NCBI GenBank assembly: GCA_963838375.1
Contig: CAWIQY010000003.1
Span: 186,001-250,000, forward strand
Direction: 5' to 3'
From: DVED01 sp963838375
Lineage (GTDB): Bacteria; Cyanobacteriota; Cyanobacteriia; Cyanobacteriales; Geitlerinemataceae
Length of the DNA: 64,000 nucleotides
Shown here: in pieces, positions 1 through 8,934 of the stretch
How the letters are laid out: every line of letters starts with the position of its first letter
Position numbering within the stretch: the stretch's first letter is position 1
Translations under genes and position numbers: made by a program
The notes under the pieces: model-generated
Told to the model about the DNA's origin: nothing
What the model saw: the letters and a program-made list of their open reading frames with translations, nothing else
The model's database searches: none

Positions 1-207
1 GAATCATCTGTATTCATAAAATATGTAATTGTTTAGTAACCGGGTAAAATTCAACAGAAGACGCCCTCTTGTGTGGGAAGATGGTGGTCTCTTTAATTGA
101 CTTCAACCCAACTACTTAAAGACTTCGGGCATGAGCCATGGATTTAGAAGCTCAAAACTCATCGCTAATTACTGAATGCTTATATCCAACTTACCAACAA
201 CTCTCCT

Positions 208-1917
208 CTAAAACAAGAAGTAGCGCTGTGCCATCGGTAACAACGTCGCCGGTTCGCAGGTGAGTAATTCACCATTGGCACGGACTTCGTAGGTTTCCGG
301 ATCGACTTCGATCTGCGGCAGCACATCATTGAGTTTCATCTCGCGCTTGCCGATATTTCGGGTATCGCAGACACCCACAAGGGTTTTTTGTAAGTTGAGT
401 TGGCGGGCAATATCCTGTTGCAGTGCCGCCTCGGAGACAAACGTCAAACAGGTGGCATTCTTGGCACTGCCGAAACTGCCGAACATCGGTCGCATATGGA
501 CGGGTTGAGGCGTCGGAATGCTGGCATTGGCATCTCCCATTTGCGCATATGCGATCGCCCCTCCCTTTAATATGAGTTCCGGTTTAACTCCAAAAAAAGC
601 GGGTTTCCACACACACAAATCGGCAAGTTTCCCGGCTTCGATCGATCCCACATACTGCGAAATTCCGTGGGCGATCGCTGGATTAATCGTGTATTTTGCG
701 ACATATCGTTTCGCCCGGAAGTTATCATTTTGACTGCTATCTTCTGCCAATGCTCCCCGTTGCACTTTCATTTTATGCCCGGTTTGCCACGTGCGAATAA
801 TTGTTTCTCCCACTCGTCCCATCGCCTGGGAATCGGAAGAAATCATACTAAAAGCGCCTAAATCGTGCAAGATATCTTCAGCGGCGATCGTTTCTCGGCG
901 GATGCGAGATTCGGCAAAGGCGACATCTTCAGGAATTGCCGGATCGAGGTGGTGGCACACCATCAACATATCCAAATGTTCGTCCAGGGTGTTGAGGGTA
1001 TAAGGACGAGTTGGGTTAGTAGAAGAGGGCAACACATTCGCCTGTCCGCAAACTTTGATGATATCCGGCGCGTGTCCCCCGCCGGCGCCTTCGGTGTGGT
1101 AAGTGTGGATGGTACGGTTTCCGAAAGCGGCGATCGTTTGTTCTACAAATCCGGCTTCGTTGAGAGTGTCGGTGTGGATGGCAACTTGCACGTCGTACTC
1201 GTCGGCGACGCTCAGGCACGTATCGATCGTCGCTGGCGTAGTCCCCCAATCTTCATGGAGTTTTAGCCCCATAGCCCCGGCTAGCACTTGTTCTACGAGT
1301 CCTTGGGGTTGGCTGCTATTGCCTTTGCCGAGGAATCCCAAATTGATGGGAAAGGCTTCGGCAGCGCGTAACATCATGTGGATATTCCAGGGGCCCGGAG
1401 TGCAAGTGGTGGCGTTGGTTCCCGTCGCCGGACCCGTTCCGCCGCCAATCATCGTGGTGATGCCAGAAGCGATCGCCGTTTCGATTTGTTGGGGACAAAT
1501 AAAGTGAATGTGTGAGTCGATGCCGCCGGCAGTGACGATCGAACCTTCCCCGGCAATGACTTCAGTCCCAGGTCCGATGATGATATCAACGTTGTCTTGA
1601 ATGTAGGGGTTTCCGGCTTTACCAATTCGATCGATTTTGCCGTCTTTGATGCCGATATCGGCTTTGACAATTCCCCACCAATCGAGAATTAGAGCATTGG
1701 TAATCACCAAATCCACCGCGCCATCGGCGTTAGAAATAGGCGACTGTCCCATGCCATCGCGAATCACTTTCCCGCCGCCAAATTTTACTTCATCGCCGTA
1801 GGTGGTGTAGTCCCGTTCCACTTCAATAATCAGTTCTGTATCGGCGAGGCGAACCCGATCGCCTACAGTCGGACCGTAGGTGTCTGCATAGGCGCGGCGA
1901 TCCATGGGATAGCTCAT
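208..1917 (-). CDS. ureC: Urease subunit alpha (UreC)
   Basis: Catalytic subunit of nickel urease, hydrolysing urea to ammonia and carbamate in the cytoplasm. It is 569 residues from the chosen ATG, the family's usual length. Metal and active-site residues are all visible: HSHIH (His136/138), the carbamylated Lys in GLKLHEDWG (Lys219), His248, the HTYHTEG motif (His271/274), the mobile-flap Cys-His in MVCHHLD (Cys321/His322) and Asp362 in SSDSQAMGR, each two above Klebsiella numbering. The start at 1917 is preceded by AGAAGGAGAA, a strong Shine-Dalgarno; a further upstream start would add 15 non-conserved residues. No ureA, ureB or accessory genes adjoin it, as is common in cyanobacteria where urease genes are scattered. 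Confidence 0.97.
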   Translation of the reverse strand: MSYPMDRRAYADTYGPTVGDRVRLADTELIIEVERDYTTYGDEVKFGGGKVIRDGMGQSPISNADGAVDLVITNALILDWWGIVKADIGIKDGKIDRIGKAGNPYIQDNVDIIIGPGTEVIAGEGSIVTAGGIDSHIHFICPQQIETAIASGITTMIGGGTGPATGTNATTCTPGPWNIHMMLRAAEAFPINLGFLGKGNSSQPQGLVEQVLAGAMGLKLHEDWGTTPATIDTCLSVADEYDVQVAIHTDTLNEAGFVEQTIAAFGNRTIHTYHTEGAGGGHAPDIIKVCGQANVLPSSTNPTRPYTLNTLDEHLDMLMVCHHLDPAIPEDVAFAESRIRRETIAAEDILHDLGAFSMISSDSQAMGRVGETIIRTWQTGHKMKVQRGALAEDSSQNDNFRAKRYVAKYTINPAIAHGISQYVGSIEAGKLADLCVWKPAFFGVKPELILKGGAIAYAQMGDANASIPTPQPVHMRPMFGSFGSAKNATCLTFVSEAALQQDIARQLNLQKTLVGVCDTRNIGKREMKLNDVLPQIEVDPETYEVRANGELLTCEPATLLPMAQRYFLF

Positions 1918-2140
1918 CGGTTCTCCTTCTGGGACATCACAATCTCGAACATTTATATCCAATCAAAAATAACTCTATCAGAAGATAGATGTTTTTTCAA
2001 GATACAAGAACTAATCTATGTGGATAAGCTTTTAAGTGCGATCGATTCAAAATTTTAGCTCGACTTATTGAGTTTGGTGTAGTTACGAGCCAGCACCGAA
2101 AAAATGGCTATAATTTGTTTATTGAAAAGGAGATTCTATT

Positions 2141-2359
2141 GTGTTTTTGAAACATAAGCAAACAGGTGTTTTAATCGAAGTTTTGGGTTTAGAGGAACTC
2201 TCCGATCCCTCTAACGATAAAATCAAGGGTCGTTCCCATGCTGGAGAAGAATTGCAAGGACCGGAAGCTTTCCCTAAATCAGCACTGATTTTTCCCTCGG
2301 GTGAAGCACTCCCCGTTTGCTGGTTAGATGCACAATATAAAGAGCATCAGGCGAGCTAG
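2141..2359 (+). CDS. Small conserved cyanobacterial protein (72 aa)
   Basis: Small soluble protein starting at a GTG, with AAAGGAGA about 8 bases upstream supporting that start. The sequence (HAGEELQGPEAFPKS, FPSGEALPVCW) resembles a short conserved protein I recall from many cyanobacteria, sometimes loosely labelled acetyltransferase although it is far too short for that fold. No signal peptide or membrane segment is visible. It is divergent from ureC and followed by two consecutive hairpins. Function unknown. Confidence 0.8.
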   Translation: MFLKHKQTGVLIEVLGLEELSDPSNDKIKGRSHAGEELQGPEAFPKSALIFPSGEALPVCWLDAQYKEHQAS

Positions 2360-2380
2360 TTGTCAGCTATCAACAATTGG

Positions 2381-2460
2381 CGATGGGATGAGCGTCCCAT
2401 CGGGTTAACTATCTGACCCAGAAGAGGCTGAAGACTATTACCCTCTTCTGGGTTCATTCT
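2381..2460 (+). terminator. Tandem hairpins after the small 72-aa gene
   Basis: Two perfect stems follow the stop codon. The first is CGATGGGA/TCCCATCG (2381-2388 with 2395-2402). The second is a 12-bp stem, ACCCAGAAGAGG/CCTCTTCTGGGT (2416-2427 with 2442-2453), followed by a T-rich stretch. The second is the likelier intrinsic terminator. Confidence 0.6.
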
Positions 2461-2703
2461 TTCATATTTTAATTCATATTTTAACGGTCGGGATATTTTC
2501 AATTCTTTTAAGTACGAACGGCTTCAGATTTTGGGGCGATCTCGGGGATATATTCTCTAAAAATTTCGAGAGACGGCATATAAGCGTAAGGTTCGATCGT
2601 TTCAACAATGCAGTTCAAAAAAAATTGACATAATTTAAAAAATAAAAATATTTAAAAAGACGAATAATATCGAACTTTAGCCTCTATGTAGGGCAGACAA
2701 ATT
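2461..2703. other. AT-rich intergenic stretch
   Basis: Together with the hairpins before it, this forms a gene-free gap of about 340 bases (2360-2703). It is increasingly A/T-rich toward 2700, with no coding potential or further repeat that I can see. Confidence 0.5.
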
Positions 2704-3828
2704 TCAATACAATTCATATTTCAAAAAAGTACAAGATATCGCTCCATTCTCTACAGGAATTCGACGAGATGCCCGCAATCCCACTCGTTTTGCCAGTTCT
2801 TTATTTCCGGTTAAAATAAATGCCGTCCACCCTTTAAAACGCTGCTTGAAAATATCGCCTAATTGTTTGTATAATTCTCCCAACTCTTCTGAATTTCCCA
2901 ATCGCTCGCCGTAGGGGGGATTGCAAATTAATAATCCTCGATCGCCCGGTGCTTCAACTTGGGATAACTCCATCCGCGTCAACTTCACAAATTCAGAAAC
3001 ACCACAATTTTGAGCATGAGTTCGAGCATTTTCGATCGCCATGCCATCGCGATCGCTACCCCAAATTAGCGCGGGTAATTCCGGCAGTTGAAGATCGAGC
3101 GCTTCTTGAAACAATTGCCGCCACAACAGTCGATCGAAGTCCTGCCAATTCATGAAGGCAAACTGTTCTCGAAACAATCCCGGCGCGATATTTAATGCTT
3201 TTAAACTGGCTTCTAAGGGTAACGTTCCCGATCCGCACATCGGATCGATAAATGGTAAATTCGGGTCGTATTCTGCCAACTCCAACAAAGCGGCAGCTAG
3301 GGTTTCTTTCAGGGGAGCTAAACCCATCGCCGGACGATATCCCCGTCTGTGCAAACTGTTCCCAGAACTATCTAAACTTAGGGTGCAACGGTTTTCGTAA
3401 ATGTGGGCATTAATCTGTAAATCGGGGTTTTCTGTATCCACGCTCGATCGCTTGCCAAATTGGCGGCGTTGTTGGTCTACGATCGCATTTTTGACCTGTA
3501 AAGCGCTGTAATGGCTGTGATTGAGCTTTTTATTGCCTCCCGTAAATCGAATCGCTAAAGTTTGTTCCGGAGAAAGATACTCCGACCAATCAATATCTTG
3601 TACCCCGCGATAGAGAGCGTCTGCATCCGAACATTGAAACTCGCGAATGGGAACCAACACCCGAAAAATCGTCCGCGCCCAAAGATTCACCCGGTATAAT
3701 AAAGTTCGATCGCCTTCAAAATGGACTCCCGTAAAATCTGGAGTGACTTGAGTCGCTCCTAAGTTTTCTAACTCTTTAGCTGCGATCGCTTCCAAACCGC
3801 GAGCCACCGTCGCAAAATATCGGTTCAT
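2704..3828 (-). CDS. THUMP-domain 23S rRNA guanine-N2 methyltransferase (RlmL-N/YpsC-like)
   Basis: A 374-residue class I SAM-dependent RNA methyltransferase. The N-terminal part (about residues 1-165) is a ferredoxin-like plus THUMP RNA-binding region. The C-terminal Rossmann domain carries the SAM-binding motif DPMCGSGT (195-202) and the catalytic NPPYGERL (303-310), typical of enzymes that methylate the exocyclic amine of guanine in 23S rRNA. It matches the N-terminal half of E. coli RlmL without the RlmK half, the usual cyanobacterial/Firmicutes form. The exact target base is inferred from family only. Confidence 0.9.
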   Translation of the reverse strand: MNRYFATVARGLEAIAAKELENLGATQVTPDFTGVHFEGDRTLLYRVNLWARTIFRVLVPIREFQCSDADALYRGVQDIDWSEYLSPEQTLAIRFTGGNKKLNHSHYSALQVKNAIVDQQRRQFGKRSSVDTENPDLQINAHIYENRCTLSLDSSGNSLHRRGYRPAMGLAPLKETLAAALLELAEYDPNLPFIDPMCGSGTLPLEASLKALNIAPGLFREQFAFMNWQDFDRLLWRQLFQEALDLQLPELPALIWGSDRDGMAIENARTHAQNCGVSEFVKLTRMELSQVEAPGDRGLLICNPPYGERLGNSEELGELYKQLGDIFKQRFKGWTAFILTGNKELAKRVGLRASRRIPVENGAISCTFLKYELY

Positions 3829-3876
3829 TTATTATTTATTGATTATTAGTTATTATTTATTGGTGATTGCCAACTA

Positions 3877-3958
3877 CCAACTAACCCCCGGTGCGTTTCG
3901 TACCTCAACACACCCTACCAACTAACCCCCGGTGCGTTTCGTACCTCAACACACCCTA
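3877..3958. repeat. Two tandem copies of a 41-bp unit
   Basis: Two adjacent identical copies (3877-3917 and 3918-3958), each beginning CCAACTAACCCCCGG and ending ACACACCCTA. They lie between the 5' end of the methyltransferase gene and the 3' end of the exoprotein gene, followed by degenerate CCAACTA-type heptamers. Confidence 0.85.
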
Positions 3959-3976
3959 CCAACTACCAACTAGCAA

Positions 3977-6763
3977 TTACCGACATTGAAGTCGCGACTG
4001 CCACGGCGAACCCGGAACTTGGGCAACCAATTCTACCGTACCATCGGCATGACGTACCCATGCCGTTGCTTCCACAAGCCGAGAATCATCAGTGAGTGGC
4101 AATCGAGGAAGATCTACCGTTGCCACCTGTTCCCCAATTTGCCGCCAATCGCGCGTATCAGACCAACTCGGTGTTTCCCGAAGTGGAGCCGTGGGATCGT
4201 TCGATAGGCCTCCCCGTCCGGTAATGGTAAAAGTATTGCCGCGCCCCGCAGCACAACCCCGTACAATTCGATCGGTAGAGTCGATCGGATTTTGAGTTAA
4301 CTCGACCAGTCCTGAACTTGTATCGGTATCCGGGTTTTGGATTTCCACCACCCCGTCGAACTGCGGACCGAGGGCAGAAGTGGCAGTAATATCACTTTCT
4401 GGAGTTAAGTTCGATCGAAATTGAGTCCCAAAAATCCCGCGAGTGGTAATACTCACCCCACCCCCAAATCCTTGTTGGGCATTTGCTGTAATATCGCTGT
4501 TTTCCAAAGCCACGAGGGTATCCGCATCGATCGCAATATTACCCCCATCTGTATTCCCCGCATCTGTACTAATCCGACTCCCACCTCGCAATTGCAAATC
4601 TCGCACCGTCAGCGCCACATTCCCCCCCGCACCCGACGCGGTAGATGTACTCACTGTCCCCCCATTTTCCAGGCGGAGACTGTCGGCAATCAGTTCCAGT
4701 GTCCCCGCATCCCCAGAACCCCGACTATTAGCTTCAATTACCGCACCCTCGCGCACAATCGCCTCTCCCGCTCGAATTCTCAACGCTCCCGCCGCACCTG
4801 TCGCTACCAATGTGGGAAAATCTACCCGTCCGGAAGACGAGGAGAGAGTGCTGGGAAATACCACCGCAACACCCTGGCGATTGGCGATTCCCGTGCCGCT
4901 CAGTTCCAACGACTCAGAAACCGTAATATCCACATCGCCCCCTTTTCCCGCGCTCAAGGTTGAAACTTCGATCGAAGCCCCATCGCGAATCGTCAAATTT
5001 CGGGCGACGATGGTCGTATCTCCCGCCGCAAAACCGCTAAAACTCGTCGTCCCCGGACCGCTCCCAAATCGACCGTCGGGCGAAATACCCACCATCTCCA
5101 AGGAATCCGAGACATTCAACACAATATTGCCACCCGGTCCGCCCAACGGAATCAAACCCGTGCCCAGCAAAGCGCCCGTCTGATTCCCCACTTGTGCGCC
5201 CCCCAACATGACCATGTTTTGGGTATTCACTTCGATATTCCCACCTGCACCCGTGCCAAAAATGCTATTGGCAAAAATGCCCGTCGGTACAAAAGCCCCT
5301 GGAGGTGTCCTCAATAGTTCCACGGATTCAGCCGCATCGATGGAAATATCCCCACCCCTTCCCGAGCCAAAGGTAAAGGCTTGTAACAGACCGCCATCCT
5401 GGAGGGTGATCCGTTGGGTTTCCAGGGTCAAATTGCCTGCGCTGCCAGAGGTTCCCTGCAAGGTTCCCGTGAGAAAAATCGAACCAGTAATCTCTACGGA
5501 GTCTGACACGCTGACAAAGGCATTTCCCCCCGAACCCGCGCCTCCTGTCGTGGTCGAGATCAGCGCCCCTTCTCGCAACACTAATCTCGAGGTATCGATG
5601 GTTAAATCTCCGGCGTTTCCCACTCCTCCAGTTCCGGTCAGCAAACCTTCTCGAGCGTCAGAAATCTTCAGGGTTCCCGAAATCGCGCCCAAGAATAGCG
5701 TCAACTGAAGCGTCTCGAATCCAGAACCGACCAGTTCTGCTTCTTCTGAGGCTCGCAGGTTGAGCGTACCACCTGCTCCGCTATCAAAGGTTGAGGTGGA
5801 AATTAACCCGCGTTGGAGTTGAAATCGATCGGCTTCGATGTCGATACCGCGTCCGTCTAAGGTTCCCAACGTAGCGGCAATCAGACTCGAACCCTCTCGC
5901 ACGGTGACATTTCCCCCTTTGACACGGATCGCGCCTCCTCCCAAACCGCTGACATTGACGATCGATGTGTCAGAAAGGTCGATCGTGCCAAATCGATCGA
6001 TGTCATCATACCCTAATGCAATACCCGTTGCTGTGGGGCGAAAGCTGACAAAACCGGGACTGGCAACGCTACCCAGTTGAATTTCACCTTGCAGTGCCGT
6101 CAAATTTCCCCCTTCTAACAGAATATCGCCCCCCACGAGAGCTAAAGTTTGACCGGGAGGGACTTCTAATCCCACCGCTTGAGAAATGGGAATCGGGGTA
6201 TTGAGGGTCGGTAGCTCGATGAGGCTGGCAGCTTGCGATCGATCGACGATTCTGCCGGGATTCGACCCGAATTGCAAGCCAACGGGGACGTTGATTGATA
6301 GTAAGGGTAGAGTTTCGGGTTCCGTGGCGCTAAACTGACTGCCATCAGCAAAAACGATCGAATCTGCGGTACTGCCAAAAAAAGAACCACCTATACTGAG
6401 TTGAGCGTTGGGTCCAAAGATAATCCCGGTGGGATTGAGCAAGAATAAATTTGCCGTGCCGTTGGCGCGAAGTAACCCATCAATATTCGAGAGTTGTCCT
6501 CCGGTAATTCGGGTGATAATATTATCGATCGTCGAGGCGTTGTTGAAAAAAGCTTCGGCGTTGGTGGGAACATCAAATCGATCGAAGCTGTGAAATAGGT
6601 TACTTCCGGCTGTGGTTCCCCCTTCGATCGTCCAACTCTTGCCGTTGGGGGCGGCGATCGAGTTGACAGGCAATGTGGCATCGGGCACGATCTGGGCAAC
6701 AGTGGGGGCAGCCAAGAGTACGTTACTGAGCAAGAAGGCGATGGGTAAAGATACCTGTTTCAT
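3977..6763 (-). CDS. Filamentous-haemagglutinin-type two-partner secretion exoprotein (TpsA-like)
   Basis: A 928-residue secreted protein. Residues 1-23 form a Sec signal peptide ending in VAQ. Residues about 30-160 are the haemagglutinin/TPS secretion domain, with the diagnostic FHSFDRFDVP, NIDGLLRANG and LFLLNPTGIIFGPNA motifs. The rest is repetitive Gly/Ser/Thr/Asn-rich sequence with periodic VxxG-type strands, expected to form a right-handed beta-helix. Residues near the C-terminus include an RGCAAGRGNTF-like segment seen in cyanobacterial relatives. The family is exported across the outer membrane by a TpsB/Omp85-type transporter; none is encoded in this window. Substrate or adhesion role is unknown. 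Confidence 0.92.
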   Translation of the reverse strand: MKQVSLPIAFLLSNVLLAAPTVAQIVPDATLPVNSIAAPNGKSWTIEGGTTAGSNLFHSFDRFDVPTNAEAFFNNASTIDNIITRITGGQLSNIDGLLRANGTANLFLLNPTGIIFGPNAQLSIGGSFFGSTADSIVFADGSQFSATEPETLPLLSINVPVGLQFGSNPGRIVDRSQAASLIELPTLNTPIPISQAVGLEVPPGQTLALVGGDILLEGGNLTALQGEIQLGSVASPGFVSFRPTATGIALGYDDIDRFGTIDLSDTSIVNVSGLGGGAIRVKGGNVTVREGSSLIAATLGTLDGRGIDIEADRFQLQRGLISTSTFDSGAGGTLNLRASEEAELVGSGFETLQLTLFLGAISGTLKISDAREGLLTGTGGVGNAGDLTIDTSRLVLREGALISTTTGGAGSGGNAFVSVSDSVEITGSIFLTGTLQGTSGSAGNLTLETQRITLQDGGLLQAFTFGSGRGGDISIDAAESVELLRTPPGAFVPTGIFANSIFGTGAGGNIEVNTQNMVMLGGAQVGNQTGALLGTGLIPLGGPGGNIVLNVSDSLEMVGISPDGRFGSGPGTTSFSGFAAGDTTIVARNLTIRDGASIEVSTLSAGKGGDVDITVSESLELSGTGIANRQGVAVVFPSTLSSSSGRVDFPTLVATGAAGALRIRAGEAIVREGAVIEANSRGSGDAGTLELIADSLRLENGGTVSTSTASGAGGNVALTVRDLQLRGGSRISTDAGNTDGGNIAIDADTLVALENSDITANAQQGFGGGVSITTRGIFGTQFRSNLTPESDITATSALGPQFDGVVEIQNPDTDTSSGLVELTQNPIDSTDRIVRGCAAGRGNTFTITGRGGLSNDPTAPLRETPSWSDTRDWRQIGEQVATVDLPRLPLTDDSRLVEATAWVRHADGTVELVAQVPGSPWQSRLQCR

Positions 6764-7156
6764 AAGTTTGGCACGGTTCTGGGAAATAGCTGTGGGTTAC
6801 TGCAAGAAGGTTACGGTTTCACCACAAGCTTGGGACAAGTCGTCACGCACTATATATCGAGGTGAAGCCCGATCGATATGGGAAATTTCTCGCAACGTTC
6901 ATCCCTGCCAGACGGAACGATCGTCATGCTTGTCGATATCTATAACCCTAGCGTTCTCTATCTTAATCCGAGCAATCTTAATTCGAGAAGTCCCGATCTC
7001 GCCCTTGAATGACCTTTACCGGCCGATCGGCTTAAGAAAATATAATATTTTTCGAGCAAAGTTGAGACGAATTCCCAATCTGAAATAGGATGGTTAAGTC
7101 TGGGCAATGCCCATCGACCCTGACCTATGAATTGTTAAAATAAGGACACGACAAAG
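6764..7156. other. Intergenic region between exoprotein and cyclophilin genes
   Basis: A 393-base divergent gap holding the promoters of both flanking genes. AAGGA lies about 10 bases before the cyclophilin ATG. A short GGGCAATGCCC palindrome occurs near 7110. Nothing else with clear coding or repeat character is visible. Confidence 0.4.
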
Positions 7157-7576
7157 ATGACTCGAGCGATTATGGAAACCGAAAAAGGAACCATCAATCT
7201 GGAATTATTTGATGACGCGGCTCCGAATACCGTCCAAAACTTTGTCGAGTTATCAGAAAAAGGATTTTATGACGGTCTGATCTTTCATCGGGTGATTGAC
7301 AACTTCATGATTCAAGGAGGTTGTCCCAAAGGCACGGGAACTGGAGGGCCCGGCTATCAGATTAAATGCGAGATCAATCCCAACAAACACCAAGCTGGAA
7401 CGCTGTCTATGGCTCATGCCGGAAAAGATACAGGCGGCAGTCAGTTCTTTATTTGCCACGCGCCTCAACCTCATTTAGATGGCGTACATACAACTTTCGG
7501 TCAAACCAAAGATATGGATGTGGTCAATGCGATTCGCAAAGGCGACAAAATTTTGTCTGTGAAGATTGAAAAGTAA
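7157..7576 (+). CDS. Cyclophilin-type peptidyl-prolyl cis-trans isomerase
   Basis: A single-domain, 139-residue cytoplasmic cyclophilin that catalyses proline isomerisation. Family motifs are present in order: FHRVIDNFMIQGG with the catalytic Arg, SMAHAGKDTGGSQFFI, and the HLDGVHTTFGQ substrate pocket. It has no signal peptide, so it corresponds to the short cytosolic class rather than the thylakoid-lumen forms. It is monocistronic; the hairpin just downstream belongs to the convergent gene. Confidence 0.95.
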   Translation: MTRAIMETEKGTINLELFDDAAPNTVQNFVELSEKGFYDGLIFHRVIDNFMIQGGCPKGTGTGGPGYQIKCEINPNKHQAGTLSMAHAGKDTGGSQFFICHAPQPHLDGVHTTFGQTKDMDVVNAIRKGDKILSVKIEK

Positions 7577-7636
7577 TGGGTTCGTGGTTAGTCGCGCTTT
7601 TGCTACCAATAACCAATAACCCATGACCAATAAAAA

Positions 7637-7662
7637 AGAGATCCGATTCAGTTCGGATCTCT
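7637..7662 (-). terminator. Intrinsic terminator of the minus-strand 129-aa gene
   Basis: A 10-bp stem AGAGATCCGA/TCGGATCTCT with a 6-base loop. Read on the minus strand it is followed directly by a run of six T, so it terminates the gene ending at 7692. Confidence 0.8.
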
Positions 7663-7691
7663 GCCAACTCCAACTCAAAATTTTCAGCTAT

Positions 7692-8081
7692 TTATGCAAG
7701 TGTTTCCGGGCAGTACCCTAAACCATTGACAAATTGCTTGCGGAAAGATTCGATATCGTCTCGATCGGGTTTGCCGTGAGAAACGATCGCCACTTGGTAG
7801 CGACGCATGACCTCTACGGGAGATTGCCCGGTTTCCAAGCTCCACAGAGCCATCTGTACGCGGATATTCGACGGGAACGGAATCCCCAATTCATGGAGAT
7901 ACGCTCGAAAATCACCCTGCTGCTGTGGGGTTAACGGATGTTTCATCTTGACTCTGACGATCCAACCATCGATCTGATGAATTACCGTTATGAAGCGAAC
8001 GGGCAATTTTCCCAGCCTCAAGTATTCAGCAACCCTTAAGGTGAGACTGGCATTGGCAAGATAGTAGAGATAGTCGTCCAT
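7692..8081 (-). CDS. Hypothetical protein (129 aa)
   Basis: I do not recognise a named family. The product is soluble, without signal peptide or membrane segment. Notable segments are RVKMKHPLTPQQQ, HELGIPFPSN and MRRYQVAIVSHGKPDRD. It has normal codon use for the neighbourhood, a good downstream terminator and a defined start, so it is very probably a real, cyanobacteria-restricted gene. Function unknown. Confidence 0.75.
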   Translation of the reverse strand: MDDYLYYLANASLTLRVAEYLRLGKLPVRFITVIHQIDGWIVRVKMKHPLTPQQQGDFRAYLHELGIPFPSNIRVQMALWSLETGQSPVEVMRRYQVAIVSHGKPDRDDIESFRKQFVNGLGYCPETLA

Positions 8082-8934
8082 GGTTGGTTGCTAACGTGCG
8101 ATCGGATTATCTATATCATCGCTCTTAAAGGAGGATTTTTCCTAGGGTGGACTCCCTGTAATTCTGTGGGGAATGTTACCCAATCACCCTAAAATGTTAC
8201 CCAATCACCATAAATTGAGGTAACAGAGAAAAGGTAGGAGACCAATGCTGTGCTTGTGACCTAGTCCCGACACTCCCCTAACGAGAGAGTAGGGGACAGA
8301 TAGCAGATTAGCTCAACCGTTACATAAGACCTACTCAAAACTACTCATTAATAGACAAAGCTACTCATGGTAACTTGATGCTTACTTCCTGTTTCATCCA
8401 GGGGAGTCGGCTCCTTCCTGTCCGCAGGCTAACACCGTCTAACTGACGGCTGATGTGTCGAAGTCTCAAAAACTTCTGAAATTTGAGGCGCTACTAACGA
8501 CCCTCTGTCTATGGAGCCTGTGTCTCGCTGTCGCACGTTGATCAAACGCCACACTTCTGGGTGGAGACTGTATCCTCTGACGGCGACGGTAAAACCGTTA
8601 CATATGACCACTATTCTAGCAGATTTTCCGTAAAACCTACTCAAAAATGCTACATTTGCCAAGAGATGAAGAGTTTTTAAGTTACAGTTCCTACCCCCTC
8701 ACGGGCTAATATAACGCAAGTTGGATCGATCGATCGAGAATCCTTTGCATGGCAACCGGGGGAGCGTTAAAAGAAATGAGTAGGGTATCGCTGCACGATC
8801 GAAGAATTCGCTATCATGCCAAAATGGGTTTGTTGGACTCACTCATACCCACATAGTTATCTAGCCTGTTCGCTTTTTTCGGGTAACTTTGTCTAAATCC
8901 GGATGAGCGGTCCCAACTGCATCAAGCTATTTGT
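8082..8934. other. Repeat-rich, hairpin-rich intergenic region
   Basis: An 853-base gap without a credible gene. It contains a 17-bp direct repeat (AATGTTACCCAATCACC at 8172-8188 and 8193-8209) and a paired motif: AACCGTTACATA followed by ACCTACTCAAAA (8315-8340), with both halves recurring at 8593-8604 and 8635-8646. There are four CTACTCA heptamers (8331, 8341, 8361, 8637). Several short stems lie in between, including GGAG-TCG-GCTCC, CCGTC-TAACT-GACGG and ACGGT-AAA-ACCGT. This could be the remnant of an IS200/IS605-type element or a structured RNA; no transposase frame survives. Confidence 0.5.
8172..8209. repeat. 17-bp direct repeat, 21-bp period
   Basis: Two exact copies of AATGTTACCCAATCACC at 8172-8188 and 8193-8209, upstream of the 129-aa gene. 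Confidence 0.85.

Noticed and set aside
4421..5708. Long plus-strand frames opposite the exoprotein gene
   Set aside because: They are Pro/Ser/Arg-rich antisense shadows of a repetitive gene with a clear signal peptide and TPS domain on the other strand.
8371..8386. GTAACTTGATGCTTAC as an NtcA site
   Set aside because: The GTA-TAC spacing is ten rather than eight, and no nitrogen gene follows.
8429..8662. 77-codon minus-strand frame in the repeat-rich gap
   Set aside because: It spans several hairpins and repeats and has no family resemblance or ribosome site.
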